64,000 nt of DNA, taken from the NCBI GenBank assembly GCA_016716385.1, contig JADJWL010000010.1, positions 145,790 through 209,789 of the forward strand, in the 5' to 3' direction. Below are positions 18,054 to 26,474 of this stretch, in pieces. The notes under the pieces were generated by a model. It ran no database searches. It was given only the letters and a program-made list of their open reading frames with translations, and was not told the origin of the DNA. This DNA is from Bryobacterales bacterium. GTDB taxonomy: Bacteria; Acidobacteriota; Terriglobia; Bryobacterales; Bryobacteraceae. A program made the translations under genes and the position numbers. Position 1 is the stretch's first letter, and each line of letters begins with the position of its first letter.

Positions 18054-19640
18054 ATGGTCCCGGCGGTCGTCTTCCTGCTCTTTGTCCTGGTTCCTGCGTT
18101 CGCACAGGACGCATCCTTCGACATTCTGATCCGCAATGCCCGTATCGTGGATGGCTCGGGCAACCCCTGGTACCCCGGCTCCATCGGTATTCGCGGCGAA
18201 CGTATCGCGGCCATCGGTCTGTTGCGCGATGCCACGGCTCGACGGACGATCGACGCCAAGGGCAACGTGGCCGCACCCGGATTCATTGACATTCACAGCC
18301 ATGCGCGGCACGGGTTCTTCAAGCATCCGGAAGCGGAGAACCTGATCCGTACCGGCGTCACGAGCGTGATCGAAGGCAACGATGGCGGATCGCCTCTGCC
18401 GGTTGCGCCGTTTCTTGCCGAAGTACGCGCCACCCGCTCGACGGTGAACTTCGGGCTGTTTGTCGGACAGGGGTCGGTACGCCGCGAGGTGCTTGGTTTG
18501 GCGGACCGCAAGGCGACTCCCGCGGAGATCGCCCGCATGCAGGACATCGTCCGCCAGGCGATGCGGGACGGCGCCTTCGGCATGTCGACGGGTCTTTTTT
18601 ACATCCCCGGGAACTTTACTCCCGTCGAAGAGGTGATCGCGCTGGGGCGCGTCGCGGGCGAAATGGGCGGCATGCACATCTCTCATATGCGGGATGAAGC
18701 TGCCCACGTGGTAGACAGTGTCCAGGAGACGATCCGCATCGGCGAAGAGGGAAGGCTGCCGACTCAGGTCACGCACCACAAGATCATCGGGGCGGGCAAC
18801 TGGGGACGGAGTGCGGACACGATCCGGCTGGTCGAAGAGGCGAGGAAACGCGGCGTCGACGTCTCGGTCGACCAGTACCCCTACACGGCATCCAGCACCG
18901 GGACTGCGGCGATGTTCCCGCAGTGGGCGCAAGAGGGCGGGCAGGAGAAGCTGATCGAGCGCCTGCGCGATCCGGGGCAGCGGGCAAAGATCAAAGCCGA
19001 GATCGCCCGCCGCATCGAGGTCGACCGGGGCGGCGGAAACCCGAAGAACATCGTGATGGCCAGTTGCGGGTTCGACAACTCGCTCGACGGCAAGAACCTT
19101 GCCCAGATCACCGATGAACGGGGACGGACCCCGTCGTTCGAGACGGCCGCCGAGACGGCGATCGAGATTCAACAAAAAGGTGGCTGCTCAGCGATTTATC
19201 ACGCCATTCATGAACAGGATCTGGAACGGATTCTGCGCTATCCCGGGACCATGGTGGCCTCCGACGGTGGCATTCCGACGATGGGCTCCGGAGTGCCCCA
19301 TCCGCGCAACTACGGGACCTTCGCCCGGGTCCTCGGGCGCTACGTGCGGGAGAAGAACGTCATTTCGCTCGAAGAAGCGATTCGTAAGATGACCTCGCTT
19401 CCAGCCAACCGCCTCGGTTTGCTCGACCGTGGCCTCTTGCGTCCCGGGATGCAGGCGGACATCGTCATCTTCGATCCGGCGACCGTCGCCGACCGGGCGA
19501 CGTTCGCCGAACCGCACCAGTACTCGGTCGGGTTCTCCGATGTGCTCGTCAACGGGAAGCCGGTTCTACTGGAGGGCAGGCTGACGGCGGAGCGGCCGGG
19601 ACAGGTCCTGCTGGGTCCCGCCGCCCGTACTCGACACTGA
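18054..19640 (+). CDS. N-acyl-D-amino-acid deacylase (D-aminoacylase) family amidohydrolase
   Basis: This 528-residue protein starts with a Sec signal (MVPAVVFLLFVLVPAFAQ) and is a metal-dependent amidohydrolase of the D-aminoacylase type: ILIRNARIVDGSGNPWYPGSIGIRGERIAAIG, GFIDIHSHARHG (metal His pair), GMHISHMRDEA, THHKIIGAGNWG, DQYPYTASSTG and MVASDGGIPTMG (metal Asp). The family releases D-amino acids from N-acyl derivatives, and many members also act on other N-acyl or dipeptide substrates. Here it is exported, which suggests scavenging of modified D-amino acids from cell-wall debris. Its 3' end overlaps the convergent truA gene by 92 nt. Length is usual for the family. Confidence 0.9.
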   Translation: MVPAVVFLLFVLVPAFAQDASFDILIRNARIVDGSGNPWYPGSIGIRGERIAAIGLLRDATARRTIDAKGNVAAPGFIDIHSHARHGFFKHPEAENLIRTGVTSVIEGNDGGSPLPVAPFLAEVRATRSTVNFGLFVGQGSVRREVLGLADRKATPAEIARMQDIVRQAMRDGAFGMSTGLFYIPGNFTPVEEVIALGRVAGEMGGMHISHMRDEAAHVVDSVQETIRIGEEGRLPTQVTHHKIIGAGNWGRSADTIRLVEEARKRGVDVSVDQYPYTASSTGTAAMFPQWAQEGGQEKLIERLRDPGQRAKIKAEIARRIEVDRGGGNPKNIVMASCGFDNSLDGKNLAQITDERGRTPSFETAAETAIEIQQKGGCSAIYHAIHEQDLERILRYPGTMVASDGGIPTMGSGVPHPRNYGTFARVLGRYVREKNVISLEEAIRKMTSLPANRLGLLDRGLLRPGMQADIVIFDPATVADRATFAEPHQYSVGFSDVLVNGKPVLLEGRLTAERPGQVLLGPAARTRH

Positions 19641-20370
19641 CGAGAAAGAGCCCTTTAGCCGGCGCGGTCCGGATGATGGGAGGACGCGGAGTGCCAGCCA
19701 GCAGCGCCCGCAACGCGGCCTCGTCGAGGTTGCCTTTGCCGATCTCGATCAAGGCGCCGGTCAGGTTCCGCACCATGTGCTTCAGGAATCCGTTGCCGCG
19801 GACGCGATAGATGAGCCGTGCTCCCTCGCGCGAGAGGTGCGAGGAGAAGACGGTCCGGACTTTCGACAGTCCGAGCGCATCTTTAGGATCGGAAGCGGCG
19901 AATGCGGTGAAGTTGTGGGTGCCGGTGAATCCCTCGGCCGCGGCCGTCATTTTGTCCTCGTCCAAGGGATAGGGATGGTAGGCGACGTAGGGCCAGTCGA
20001 AGGGGGGGCAGATCTCCTCGCGGTGGATGCGGTATTCGTACGTCTTGGCGCTGGCGTCGAAGCGGGGATGAAACCCCGGGTCTGCGTCTTCGATGGAGAG
20101 AATCCGGATGGCAGGCGGCAGAAGGCGGTTCATCGCGCGCTGAAGGTTCGCCGCGGGGATCCGGTTGCGCAGGTCAAAGGCAGCGACTTGGGCCAGGGCG
20201 TGAACCCCCGCGTCCGTTCGTCCCGAACCCATCACGGTGACCGCGGCGCCTTCGATCTCCGCCAGGACCGATTCCAGAGTACTCTGAATGGTGGGCAATC
20301 CCGGCTGGACCTGCCAGCCGTGGTACCCGGTGCCGTCGTAGGTGAGGATGGCCTTTACCCTGCGTGACAC
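19549..20370 (-). CDS. truA: tRNA pseudouridine(38-40) synthase
   Basis: This 273-residue protein is TruA, which makes pseudouridine at positions 38-40 of the tRNA anticodon arm. Clear motifs are ILTYDGTGYHGWQVQ, GSGRTDAGVHALAQVAAFD (catalytic Asp in RTDAGVHA), YEYRIHRE, NFTAFAASDP and GNGFLKHMVRNLTGAL. I chose GTG 20370 because homology (VKAILTYDGTGYHG) begins a few residues later; the open frame to 20457 adds unmatched residues. The last 20 or so residues (rich in Pro and Ala) go beyond the normal TruA end and lie in the 92-nt overlap with the convergent D-aminoacylase gene. This is a housekeeping gene, and its catalytic domain is complete. Confidence 0.95.
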   Translation of the reverse strand: MSRRVKAILTYDGTGYHGWQVQPGLPTIQSTLESVLAEIEGAAVTVMGSGRTDAGVHALAQVAAFDLRNRIPAANLQRAMNRLLPPAIRILSIEDADPGFHPRFDASAKTYEYRIHREEICPPFDWPYVAYHPYPLDEDKMTAAAEGFTGTHNFTAFAASDPKDALGLSKVRTVFSSHLSREGARLIYRVRGNGFLKHMVRNLTGALIEIGKGNLDEAALRALLAGTPRPPIIRTAPAKGLFLVSVEYGRRDPAGPVPAAPPSACPPVEPASR

Positions 20371-20489
20371 AATCCGCTCGCGGACGAAGTAACGCGCTGG
20401 GCGTTCACAGACGCCTACTATAGCATCGGAAACGAGGAACGAACGCTCTGTCCTCAACGTATTGGAAGCTTCAAGGATTTCTTCCCAAG

Positions 20490-22394
20490 ATGAAACGAAC
20501 GCACGGTTTGCCGCTGTTGTTGTGTGTCTTGCTGGTTGCGCCGCCGGTTCCGGCGCAGACGATTGGTCTTGAGCATGAGGAGGCAGGCGGGTGGCGCCGG
20601 ACGACGGCTCCGTACCGGGTCAAGGAGGTGGCGCCGATCAATCTGGCGAACTCGAACCGCCTGGAGGACCTCCTCCGGGCGGGGAAGCTGTATCTCTCGC
20701 TGCAGGATACGATCGCCCTAGCGCTCGAGAACAACCTTGATATTGAGTTGCAGCGCTACGGGCCGCTGCTCACCGACGCGAGCCTGTTGCGCGCCAAGGC
20801 GGGCGGTCTGTTGCGCGGCGTCCCGACGCAGGTCCGCTCGGGACCGGCCGGCGCGCCAAGCCAGCGCGGGCAGTCTACCGGCATCACGCAGAGCGCCGGA
20901 GCGCAGGCGCAGGCGGCGGGAGGCGCCGATGTCGGCGGCGCCATTGTGACGCAGACCGGCGTGGCGGCGCTGAACCTCGACCCGGTCGTGAGTGGTTTCA
21001 TGCGCTGGGGGCACTTCACCAACCCGCAGACCAACTCGTTCACGACGGGCAACAACACCCTCATCAACCGGCAGGATCTGTACAACTTCAATATCCAGCA
21101 GAGTTTCCTGACGGGTACGACGGCCAGCCTGGGCTTGTCGACAACGACGCTCTCCTCGAACGCGTTCCGCAATGACCTGAACCCCACGACCTCGTCGTCG
21201 CTCGATCTGCGCATCACGCAGCGCCTTCTGCAGGGCTTTGGGACAGCGGTCAACGGCCGCAGCATCAAGGTGGCGCGGAACAACCGGGAGGTTTCGGACC
21301 TGGTCTTCCGGCAGCAGGTGATTACAACTGTTTCGGCGATCATCAACCTCTACTGGGACCTGGTCAGCTTCAACGAAGAGGTAGTGGTTCGCCAGAAGTC
21401 CGTGGAGTTGAACCGCAAGCTGCTCGATGACAACAAGAAGCAGGTGGAGATCGGGACCCTCGCGCCGATTGAGATCGTGCGGGCGGAGGCTGAGCTGGCC
21501 AACGCGGAGCAGGAGTTGACGATCGCCGAGACGCGCGTCCTGCAACAGGAAACCATTCTCAAGAACGCGCTCAGCCGGACCGGCGTATCGAGCCCGTCGC
21601 TGGCTGACGCGCGCATCGTCGTGACCGACCGCATCCGCCTGCCCGATACCGAGCGGATTGAACCCATCCAGGATCTGGTGGCGATGGCGCTGCAGTCACG
21701 CCCGGAGCTGTCCCAGCGGCGCATTAACCTCGAGAGCAGCAAGATCAACCTCGTCGGCCAGAAGAGCCAATTGCTGCCTTCGCTCGATGTGGTGGCGGCT
21801 TTCGCCAATAACTCGCTGGCCGGTTCCGTCAATACGTTGCCGCCGCCGCCCGGTTCGCCGCCCCGCGTGGTGCCGGAGTTCTTCGTGGGCGGGTTCAACA
21901 CCGCGCTGGGCCAGGTGTTCCGCCGCAACTTCCCGGATTACAGCGTGGCGCTGCAATTGAACATCCCGCTGCGGAACCGCGCCGCGCAGGCGGACATGGC
22001 GATCGACCAGTTGAACATCCGGCAGGCCGAGATCCAGATGCAGCAGTTGGAGAACCAGATCCGGCTCGATGTCCAGAACGCTCTCATCGCGCTGCGCCAG
22101 ACGCGGGCGGCGGTGGAGGCAGCGCGCAAGACGCGTTCGTTCCGCGAGCAAACGCTTGACGCCGAGCAGAAGAAGTACGCCCTCGGGGCCTCGACGATCT
22201 TCAACGTGATTCTGACGCAGCGCGATGTGGCGCAGGCGCAGTCCGCCGAAGTGGCGGCGCTGAGCGACTACAGCCGAGCGCAGGTGCAGTTTGACGTCGC
22301 TACGGGCCAGACGCTGCCGCACAACAGTATCTCGATCGATGAGGCGTTCCGGGGTCAGGTCTCCGCGCCTCCTGCTGTCGTGCCGGTGCAGTAG
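20490..22394 (+). CDS. TolC-family outer-membrane efflux channel
   Basis: This 634-residue protein has a signal peptide (ending PVPAQ) and the TolC/OEP fold: long helical segments such as LSLQDTIALALENNLDIELQRYGPLLTDASLLRAK, TTVSAIINLYWDLVSFNEEVVVRQKSVELNRKLLDDNKKQVEIGTLAPIEIVRAEAELANAEQELTIAE (in two parts), and a matching second repeat near the C-terminus with QADMAIDQLNIRQAEIQMQQLENQIRLDVQ. A Gly/Ala/Gln-rich stretch (residues 110-160) and a Pro-rich loop (GSPPRV) are insertions. TolC channels form trimers in the outer membrane with a periplasmic tunnel and pair with inner-membrane pumps. No adaptor or pump gene is adjacent. It is divergent from truA and abuts the convergent histidine kinase gene (2 nt apart). 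Confidence 0.9.
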   Translation: MKRTHGLPLLLCVLLVAPPVPAQTIGLEHEEAGGWRRTTAPYRVKEVAPINLANSNRLEDLLRAGKLYLSLQDTIALALENNLDIELQRYGPLLTDASLLRAKAGGLLRGVPTQVRSGPAGAPSQRGQSTGITQSAGAQAQAAGGADVGGAIVTQTGVAALNLDPVVSGFMRWGHFTNPQTNSFTTGNNTLINRQDLYNFNIQQSFLTGTTASLGLSTTTLSSNAFRNDLNPTTSSSLDLRITQRLLQGFGTAVNGRSIKVARNNREVSDLVFRQQVITTVSAIINLYWDLVSFNEEVVVRQKSVELNRKLLDDNKKQVEIGTLAPIEIVRAEAELANAEQELTIAETRVLQQETILKNALSRTGVSSPSLADARIVVTDRIRLPDTERIEPIQDLVAMALQSRPELSQRRINLESSKINLVGQKSQLLPSLDVVAAFANNSLAGSVNTLPPPPGSPPRVVPEFFVGGFNTALGQVFRRNFPDYSVALQLNIPLRNRAAQADMAIDQLNIRQAEIQMQQLENQIRLDVQNALIALRQTRAAVEAARKTRSFREQTLDAEQKKYALGASTIFNVILTQRDVAQAQSAEVAALSDYSRAQVQFDVATGQTLPHNSISIDEAFRGQVSAPPAVVPVQ

Positions 22395-22396
22395 CT

Positions 22397-25300
22397 TCAG
22401 ACCGGCTGCCGCTGGAGGGCGGCCTGCCGGATCCTGGCCAGCACCGTCGGCGCCAGATTTTCGAACAGATCGGCGGTCTGGTACGTGCCTTTTTGGAGGA
22501 TATTGCGGACCTGCCCGCTCAGTCGCAGCCGATCTTCCGCGCTCAGGGTCTTGGCGGTGACGACGACGATCGGGAGGGAGGCCCAGGCTTCGGCCGCGCG
22601 GACCGTCTCGACGAACGTGAAGCCGTCCATCTCCGGCATCATGAGGTCGAGTAGCACGACGTCAGGCGTCTCCCGCGAGAGGCATTCCAGGCCTTCGCGC
22701 CCGTTTGCGGCTTCGGTCACCTCCCAGCCATGCCCCTCAAGCGCGCGTCGCAGCAACTCGCGATTTGCGGGTTCGTCATCCACCACCAGCGCATGCCGGC
22801 GGGCAGTGCCGTTCGCATACGTCCTCAGGAGGGCGGAGAGCTTCTCTCGGTCGACGGGCTTGACGAGGTATTCGTCGGCGCCGAGCGCGAACGCATGACG
22901 CCGGTCATCGACGATGGACAGCATCACGACAGGGATCGGCGAGAGTTCGCTGTCGGCCTTCAAGGCGGCGAGCACTTCCCAGCCATCCATCCCGGCCATC
23001 ATGACATCGAGGGTGATCACGTCCGGACGCAGGGCGCGGGCCCGTTCGATGCCTTCGGTGCCGCTGGGGGCGTGCTCGACGCGGAGACCGTCACGCGCCA
23101 GGGTGCGGCGGAGGAGATCGGCCACCAGTGGGTCGTCGTCAATGGCCAGCACGACGCCCCGGACGGCTTCCGGCAAGGCAGCGGTATTCGGGGCCGGCGC
23201 CGGCGCCTGTTTCGCGTCGGCGACCCGCTGCGGCAAGTCGATCGTGAACGTGGACCCCTTGCCGGCCTCGCTCTTCACCGTGATGTCGCCGCCCATCATG
23301 CGGCAGAAATGCCGGCTGATCGCGAGGCCCAGCCCGGTGCCCCCGAACTTCCGGGTCGTCGAGCTGTCGGCCTGCTGGAACGCTCCGAAGAGCTTCGCCA
23401 TCTGCTCCGGAGAGATGCCGATCCCGGTATCGGAAACGCTAAAGCGGATCCGGTCGGTTTCGGCGGGTTCGAGGCGCAGGCGGACTTCGCCTTCTTTGGT
23501 GAACTTGCAGGCGTTGGACAGAAGGTTGAACACTGCCTGGCGGACCTTGGTGACGTCGGCGTGCATCCGGCCCGGATCTGGCGGGAGCTCGAAGACGAGC
23601 CGGTTGCCGTTCTTGGCGGCCAGCGGCTGAATCACCGCCGAGACGTCGTCGAGGAACGGTTTGAGGTCGAAATCTTCGACGAACAGCTCCATCTTACCCG
23701 CCTCGATCTTGGACAGATCGAGGACATCGTTGATCAGGTTCAACAGGTGCTTTCCGGCCGAGTGGATCTTCCTGAGATCCGGGGTCAGGTCCTCGTAGCC
23801 CTCGTCCTCGGCGATCTCCTGGAGCATCTCGCTGTAGCCGATGATGGCGTTGAGCGGCGTGCGCAGTTCGTGGCTCATGTTGGCGAGAAACTCGCTCTTG
23901 GCCTTGTTCGCCCCTTCGGCTGCTTCCTTCTCGCGCGCGAGACGGCCCGCCTCCCTGGCTTCGGTCACGTCGCGGACGTTCACGACGATCCCGGCCACGG
24001 CCGGTTCATCGAGGAGGTTGTTGGCGGTGACCTCGAAATCGCGTGGAGTGCCGTCGCGCCTGCCCCGTGTTTCGAAGCGCCGGACAGAGCCCCATGCCTC
24101 ATCCGAACCCGCCAGAGCGGCGGCAAACTGCGCCGGATCCTCCGGCGCCAGGACGTCTTCGAAACGCAGACCGGCCAGCGTGGCGGCGCCGCGGCCGAGG
24201 ACGCGGCGTACGGACGGACTGGCGTAACGGATGATTCCGCCTCCGTCGAGAATCAGGATGCCGTCGGAGGTGTTCTCGATGAGCGAGCGGAAGTGCTGCT
24301 CGCTGCGCTGCATCTCCGCTTGCGCCTCCCGGAGCGACGCTTCCCGCGCCGCCACTTCCCGCACCATCTGCGCGAATCCGGTGGCCAGTTCGCCCAACTC
24401 GTCGTCGCGGCGGGAGACCGCCGCCAGTTCCCGGGCGGACTCGTAGTCTTGCGTCGCCACGCCGGCGGTCGCCGCCCGTAAGCGCCGGACAGGGTCGGTC
24501 AAACGGCGCGATAGAAAGAAGACCACCAGCGCCATGACGCTGAACGCGATCGAGGAAACCAGCGCCATGCGGTGCGCGAGCCGGAAAGCAGGCCGCAGGA
24601 TCACCTCTTCGGGGACACTGAGCACCACTTTCCAGCGGGTGAGAGGCGCGGTCGACCAGTACAGGCGCCGCGTGCCGGATGCGGTTTCCATCGGCGCGAA
24701 GCCTTCCTCGTCGTCTGCCACTAGTCTTCCTTCGGGGAGACTGGCCAGGTCTGCGCCGGCAGAGGACTCGTTGGGCATCAGGCTTTCGTCGGGATGCGCC
24801 AGGATGCGGCCTCCACGGCTGATCAGGAAAGCGAATTCGTTGCCTTCCGCGGGGTCGTCCTCTCCCAACTCGGTCCGGAAGCGCAGCAGCAGCGTGATCG
24901 TCCGGATCAGATCGAGCGACAGATCGGCGCCCGCGACACCGACAAAACGGCCACCGGCGTCCTGGAATGGCAGCGTGACGCTCACCACCTGGACCTCCGA
25001 ACCGCCGCGGTCAAAGTACGGTTCGGAGACGGCCAGCCGGCCTGTCGCGATGGCGTCGGCGTACCAGGCCCAGGCAGGATCCCGCACCCGGTCGAGGGGC
25101 CGGGGATGGCTGTTGCGGTCTACCCACGGCATTTCGAGTCCGCCTGTGGCGTCCGGGACCGCGACGTAAACCCCGAAGGCTTCCTCCGGAGGGATTCCGT
25201 CCAGCAACCGCGCCAGGAACGCCGGTGCATCGCGATCTGCCTTCAGACCCGCGGCCATCTGGCGCGCCGCGATGCTGCGCGGCAGGACCGCCACGCGGTC

Positions 25301-25486
25301 GATGTACGCGTCGAGCATCTGTGCCGTCGACTGCACCTGCTTGACAGCCTCCGCATTGGCCTGCTGCACAAGGTCGCCGCGCCCGCTGCGATAGGCCACC
25401 AGCATCGAAGCCAGCAGGATGACGCCGGTGACCGTCAGCACCGACAGACCGAGGGTGCGTCCCAGGCTTCCGCGGTGATTGTTCAT
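22397..25486 (-). CDS. Hybrid sensor histidine kinase with Cache, HAMP, PAS and two receiver domains
   Basis: This is a 1029-residue membrane hybrid kinase. Order: a first membrane segment (LGLSVLTVTGVILLASMLVA, about 10-30), a periplasmic Cache-like domain (30-290, with EPYFDRGGSEVQVVSVTLPF), a second membrane segment (SSIAFSVMALVVFFLSRRL, near 310), HAMP, PAS (DGILILDGGGIIRYASPSVR), HisKA with the phosphorylated His in FLANMSHELRTPLNAIIGY, a HATPase domain (FGGTGLGLAISRHFCRMMGG), and two receiver domains, each with a phosphorylatable Asp (ITLDVMMAGMDGWE; VLLDLMMPEMDGF). I chose ATG 25486 because AGGA lies 7 nt upstream; GTG 25504 is also open. It probably senses a small periplasmic ligand and signals through its own receivers. 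No partner regulator is adjacent, and the divergent neighbour is a TonB-domain protein. Confidence 0.93.
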   Translation of the reverse strand: MNNHRGSLGRTLGLSVLTVTGVILLASMLVAYRSGRGDLVQQANAEAVKQVQSTAQMLDAYIDRVAVLPRSIAARQMAAGLKADRDAPAFLARLLDGIPPEEAFGVYVAVPDATGGLEMPWVDRNSHPRPLDRVRDPAWAWYADAIATGRLAVSEPYFDRGGSEVQVVSVTLPFQDAGGRFVGVAGADLSLDLIRTITLLLRFRTELGEDDPAEGNEFAFLISRGGRILAHPDESLMPNESSAGADLASLPEGRLVADDEEGFAPMETASGTRRLYWSTAPLTRWKVVLSVPEEVILRPAFRLAHRMALVSSIAFSVMALVVFFLSRRLTDPVRRLRAATAGVATQDYESARELAAVSRRDDELGELATGFAQMVREVAAREASLREAQAEMQRSEQHFRSLIENTSDGILILDGGGIIRYASPSVRRVLGRGAATLAGLRFEDVLAPEDPAQFAAALAGSDEAWGSVRRFETRGRRDGTPRDFEVTANNLLDEPAVAGIVVNVRDVTEAREAGRLAREKEAAEGANKAKSEFLANMSHELRTPLNAIIGYSEMLQEIAEDEGYEDLTPDLRKIHSAGKHLLNLINDVLDLSKIEAGKMELFVEDFDLKPFLDDVSAVIQPLAAKNGNRLVFELPPDPGRMHADVTKVRQAVFNLLSNACKFTKEGEVRLRLEPAETDRIRFSVSDTGIGISPEQMAKLFGAFQQADSSTTRKFGGTGLGLAISRHFCRMMGGDITVKSEAGKGSTFTIDLPQRVADAKQAPAPAPNTAALPEAVRGVVLAIDDDPLVADLLRRTLARDGLRVEHAPSGTEGIERARALRPDVITLDVMMAGMDGWEVLAALKADSELSPIPVVMLSIVDDRRHAFALGADEYLVKPVDREKLSALLRTYANGTARRHALVVDDEPANRELLRRALEGHGWEVTEAANGREGLECLSRETPDVVLLDLMMPEMDGFTFVETVRAAEAWASLPIVVVTAKTLSAEDRLRLSGQVRNILQKGTYQTADLFENLAPTVLARIRQAALQRQPV

Positions 25487-25548
25487 ACGCGCTTTCCTGC
25501 GCACTTCGCCGGCTTTGGCCGATAACCCTGTATGAGGTCGACACTGCC

Positions 25549-25914
25549 TTGCGATACCCGATTCTGACCGCTGCCGCGATTCTGTCTTCCGTGCTCCTGA
25601 CGGCCCCGCTGGCCGGCCAGGAGACCGCGACGTTTATCCGTGTCTCCGAAGCACAGGTCCTGAAGATGGTGAAACATAAGATCGCTCCCGAATACCCGGC
25701 CCTCGCCCGGCAGGTGCGCCTGACCGGTGAGGTTCGAGTCGAAGCCGTGTTTGGTCCGGCCGGCGTGGCCGAGGCCGTTCAGATCGTTTCCGGCAATTCG
25801 CTGCTCGCCAACTCTGCGGTCAGCGCCGTCAAGAAATGGAAACTGGAGACCGCCGCTGTGGACGGCAAGCCGGTCCGTTATGTGGCGACGCTGACCTTTA
25901 CGTTCAGGCTATAG
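25549..25914 (+). CDS. TonB C-terminal domain (energy transducer-like) protein
   Basis: The 121-residue exported protein (signal MRYPILTAAAILSSVLLTAPLAGQ) carries a TonB C-terminal domain: IAPEYPALARQVRLTGEVRVEAVFGPAGVAEAVQIVSGNSLLANSAVSAVKKWKL (in parts) and YVATLTFTFRL. The usual TonB N-terminal membrane anchor and proline-rich spacer are absent, and the signal peptide probably directs it to the periplasm. Acidobacteria encode many such small soluble TonB-like proteins, whose role in energising receptors is unclear. The TTG start at 25549 was chosen because it fits the signal peptide. Expression may be linked to the divergent hybrid kinase. Confidence 0.82.
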   Translation: MRYPILTAAAILSSVLLTAPLAGQETATFIRVSEAQVLKMVKHKIAPEYPALARQVRLTGEVRVEAVFGPAGVAEAVQIVSGNSLLANSAVSAVKKWKLETAAVDGKPVRYVATLTFTFRL

Positions 25915-25952
25915 AAGGTATCGGCGTGGATTCTGCGGCTCTTGAGGGGGTA

Positions 25953-26450
25953 TTACCGGGTCTCTCTGGAGAGGTATTGCTCGCAAGCAGCGGCGTCCGG
26001 GCAGCGCCGGTACACCATCACGTTCCGGAAGTCCTTGCCGTCGGGGTTCTTCCCCGTGGCTGTAATCGTCATCGTCCCGCCGTCGGGCGAGATCACGCGG
26101 CGCGCGCGCACCGTGATCTCCTCGCCTTTCCGGAACGTCTGCTCGACGGTATTGGGGTCGACCAGTTTGAGCGCCACAGTGTCGTACCGCGAGGAACCGT
26201 GCACGGCATACCGGCCGCCGTCATACCGGGCGGTGAAGCTGGTGAGCCCCTGTCTGCCGCTGCTGCCGCGGGTCCGATGCGTGAACCGGACTTCGCTTTG
26301 GCCGGTGACTTCCCAGATGCGGACGCTGCGGGCGGGTCCGGCGCTCGACTCGTACACGGTCGCGTCCTTGTCGAACCGCCAGTGGCCCACGCCCCGGTCC
26401 TCCGCCCAGCCTGACACCGCGACGACCGCAAACAGGAGCAGAAAATGCAT
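25953..26450 (-). CDS. Exported protein of unknown function
   Basis: This 165-residue protein has a Sec signal (MHFLLLFAVVAVSGWAED) and a beta-rich body with GVGHWRFDKDATVYESSAGPARSVRIWEVTGQSEVRFTHRTRG, YDGGRYAVHGSSRYDTVAL and ISPDGGTMTITATGKNPDGKDFRNVMVYRR segments. It resembles small acidobacterial exported proteins with a lipocalin-like or DUF-type single sandwich and no catalytic motif. Two Cys near the end (CPDAAAC) could form a disulfide. The start ATG lies within the palindrome ATGCAT at 26445-26450, so the first codon of this gene and the candidate first codon of the divergent kinase gene overlap. Function unknown. Confidence 0.6.
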   Translation of the reverse strand: MHFLLLFAVVAVSGWAEDRGVGHWRFDKDATVYESSAGPARSVRIWEVTGQSEVRFTHRTRGSSGRQGLTSFTARYDGGRYAVHGSSRYDTVALKLVDPNTVEQTFRKGEEITVRARRVISPDGGTMTITATGKNPDGKDFRNVMVYRRCPDAAACEQYLSRETR

Positions 26451-26456
26451 GTCCGC

Positions 26457-26462
26457 TATAAT
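26457..26462 (+). promoter_or_regulatory. TATAAT box upstream of the kinase fusion gene
   Basis: A perfect TATAAT ends 12 bases before GTG 26475. If this is the promoter, the message starts near 26469, which rules out the upstream ATG 26445 as the start and leaves a leader of only about 6 nt. No clear -35 match precedes it. Confidence 0.4.
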
Positions 26463-26474
26463 ACTCCTCGCGCC

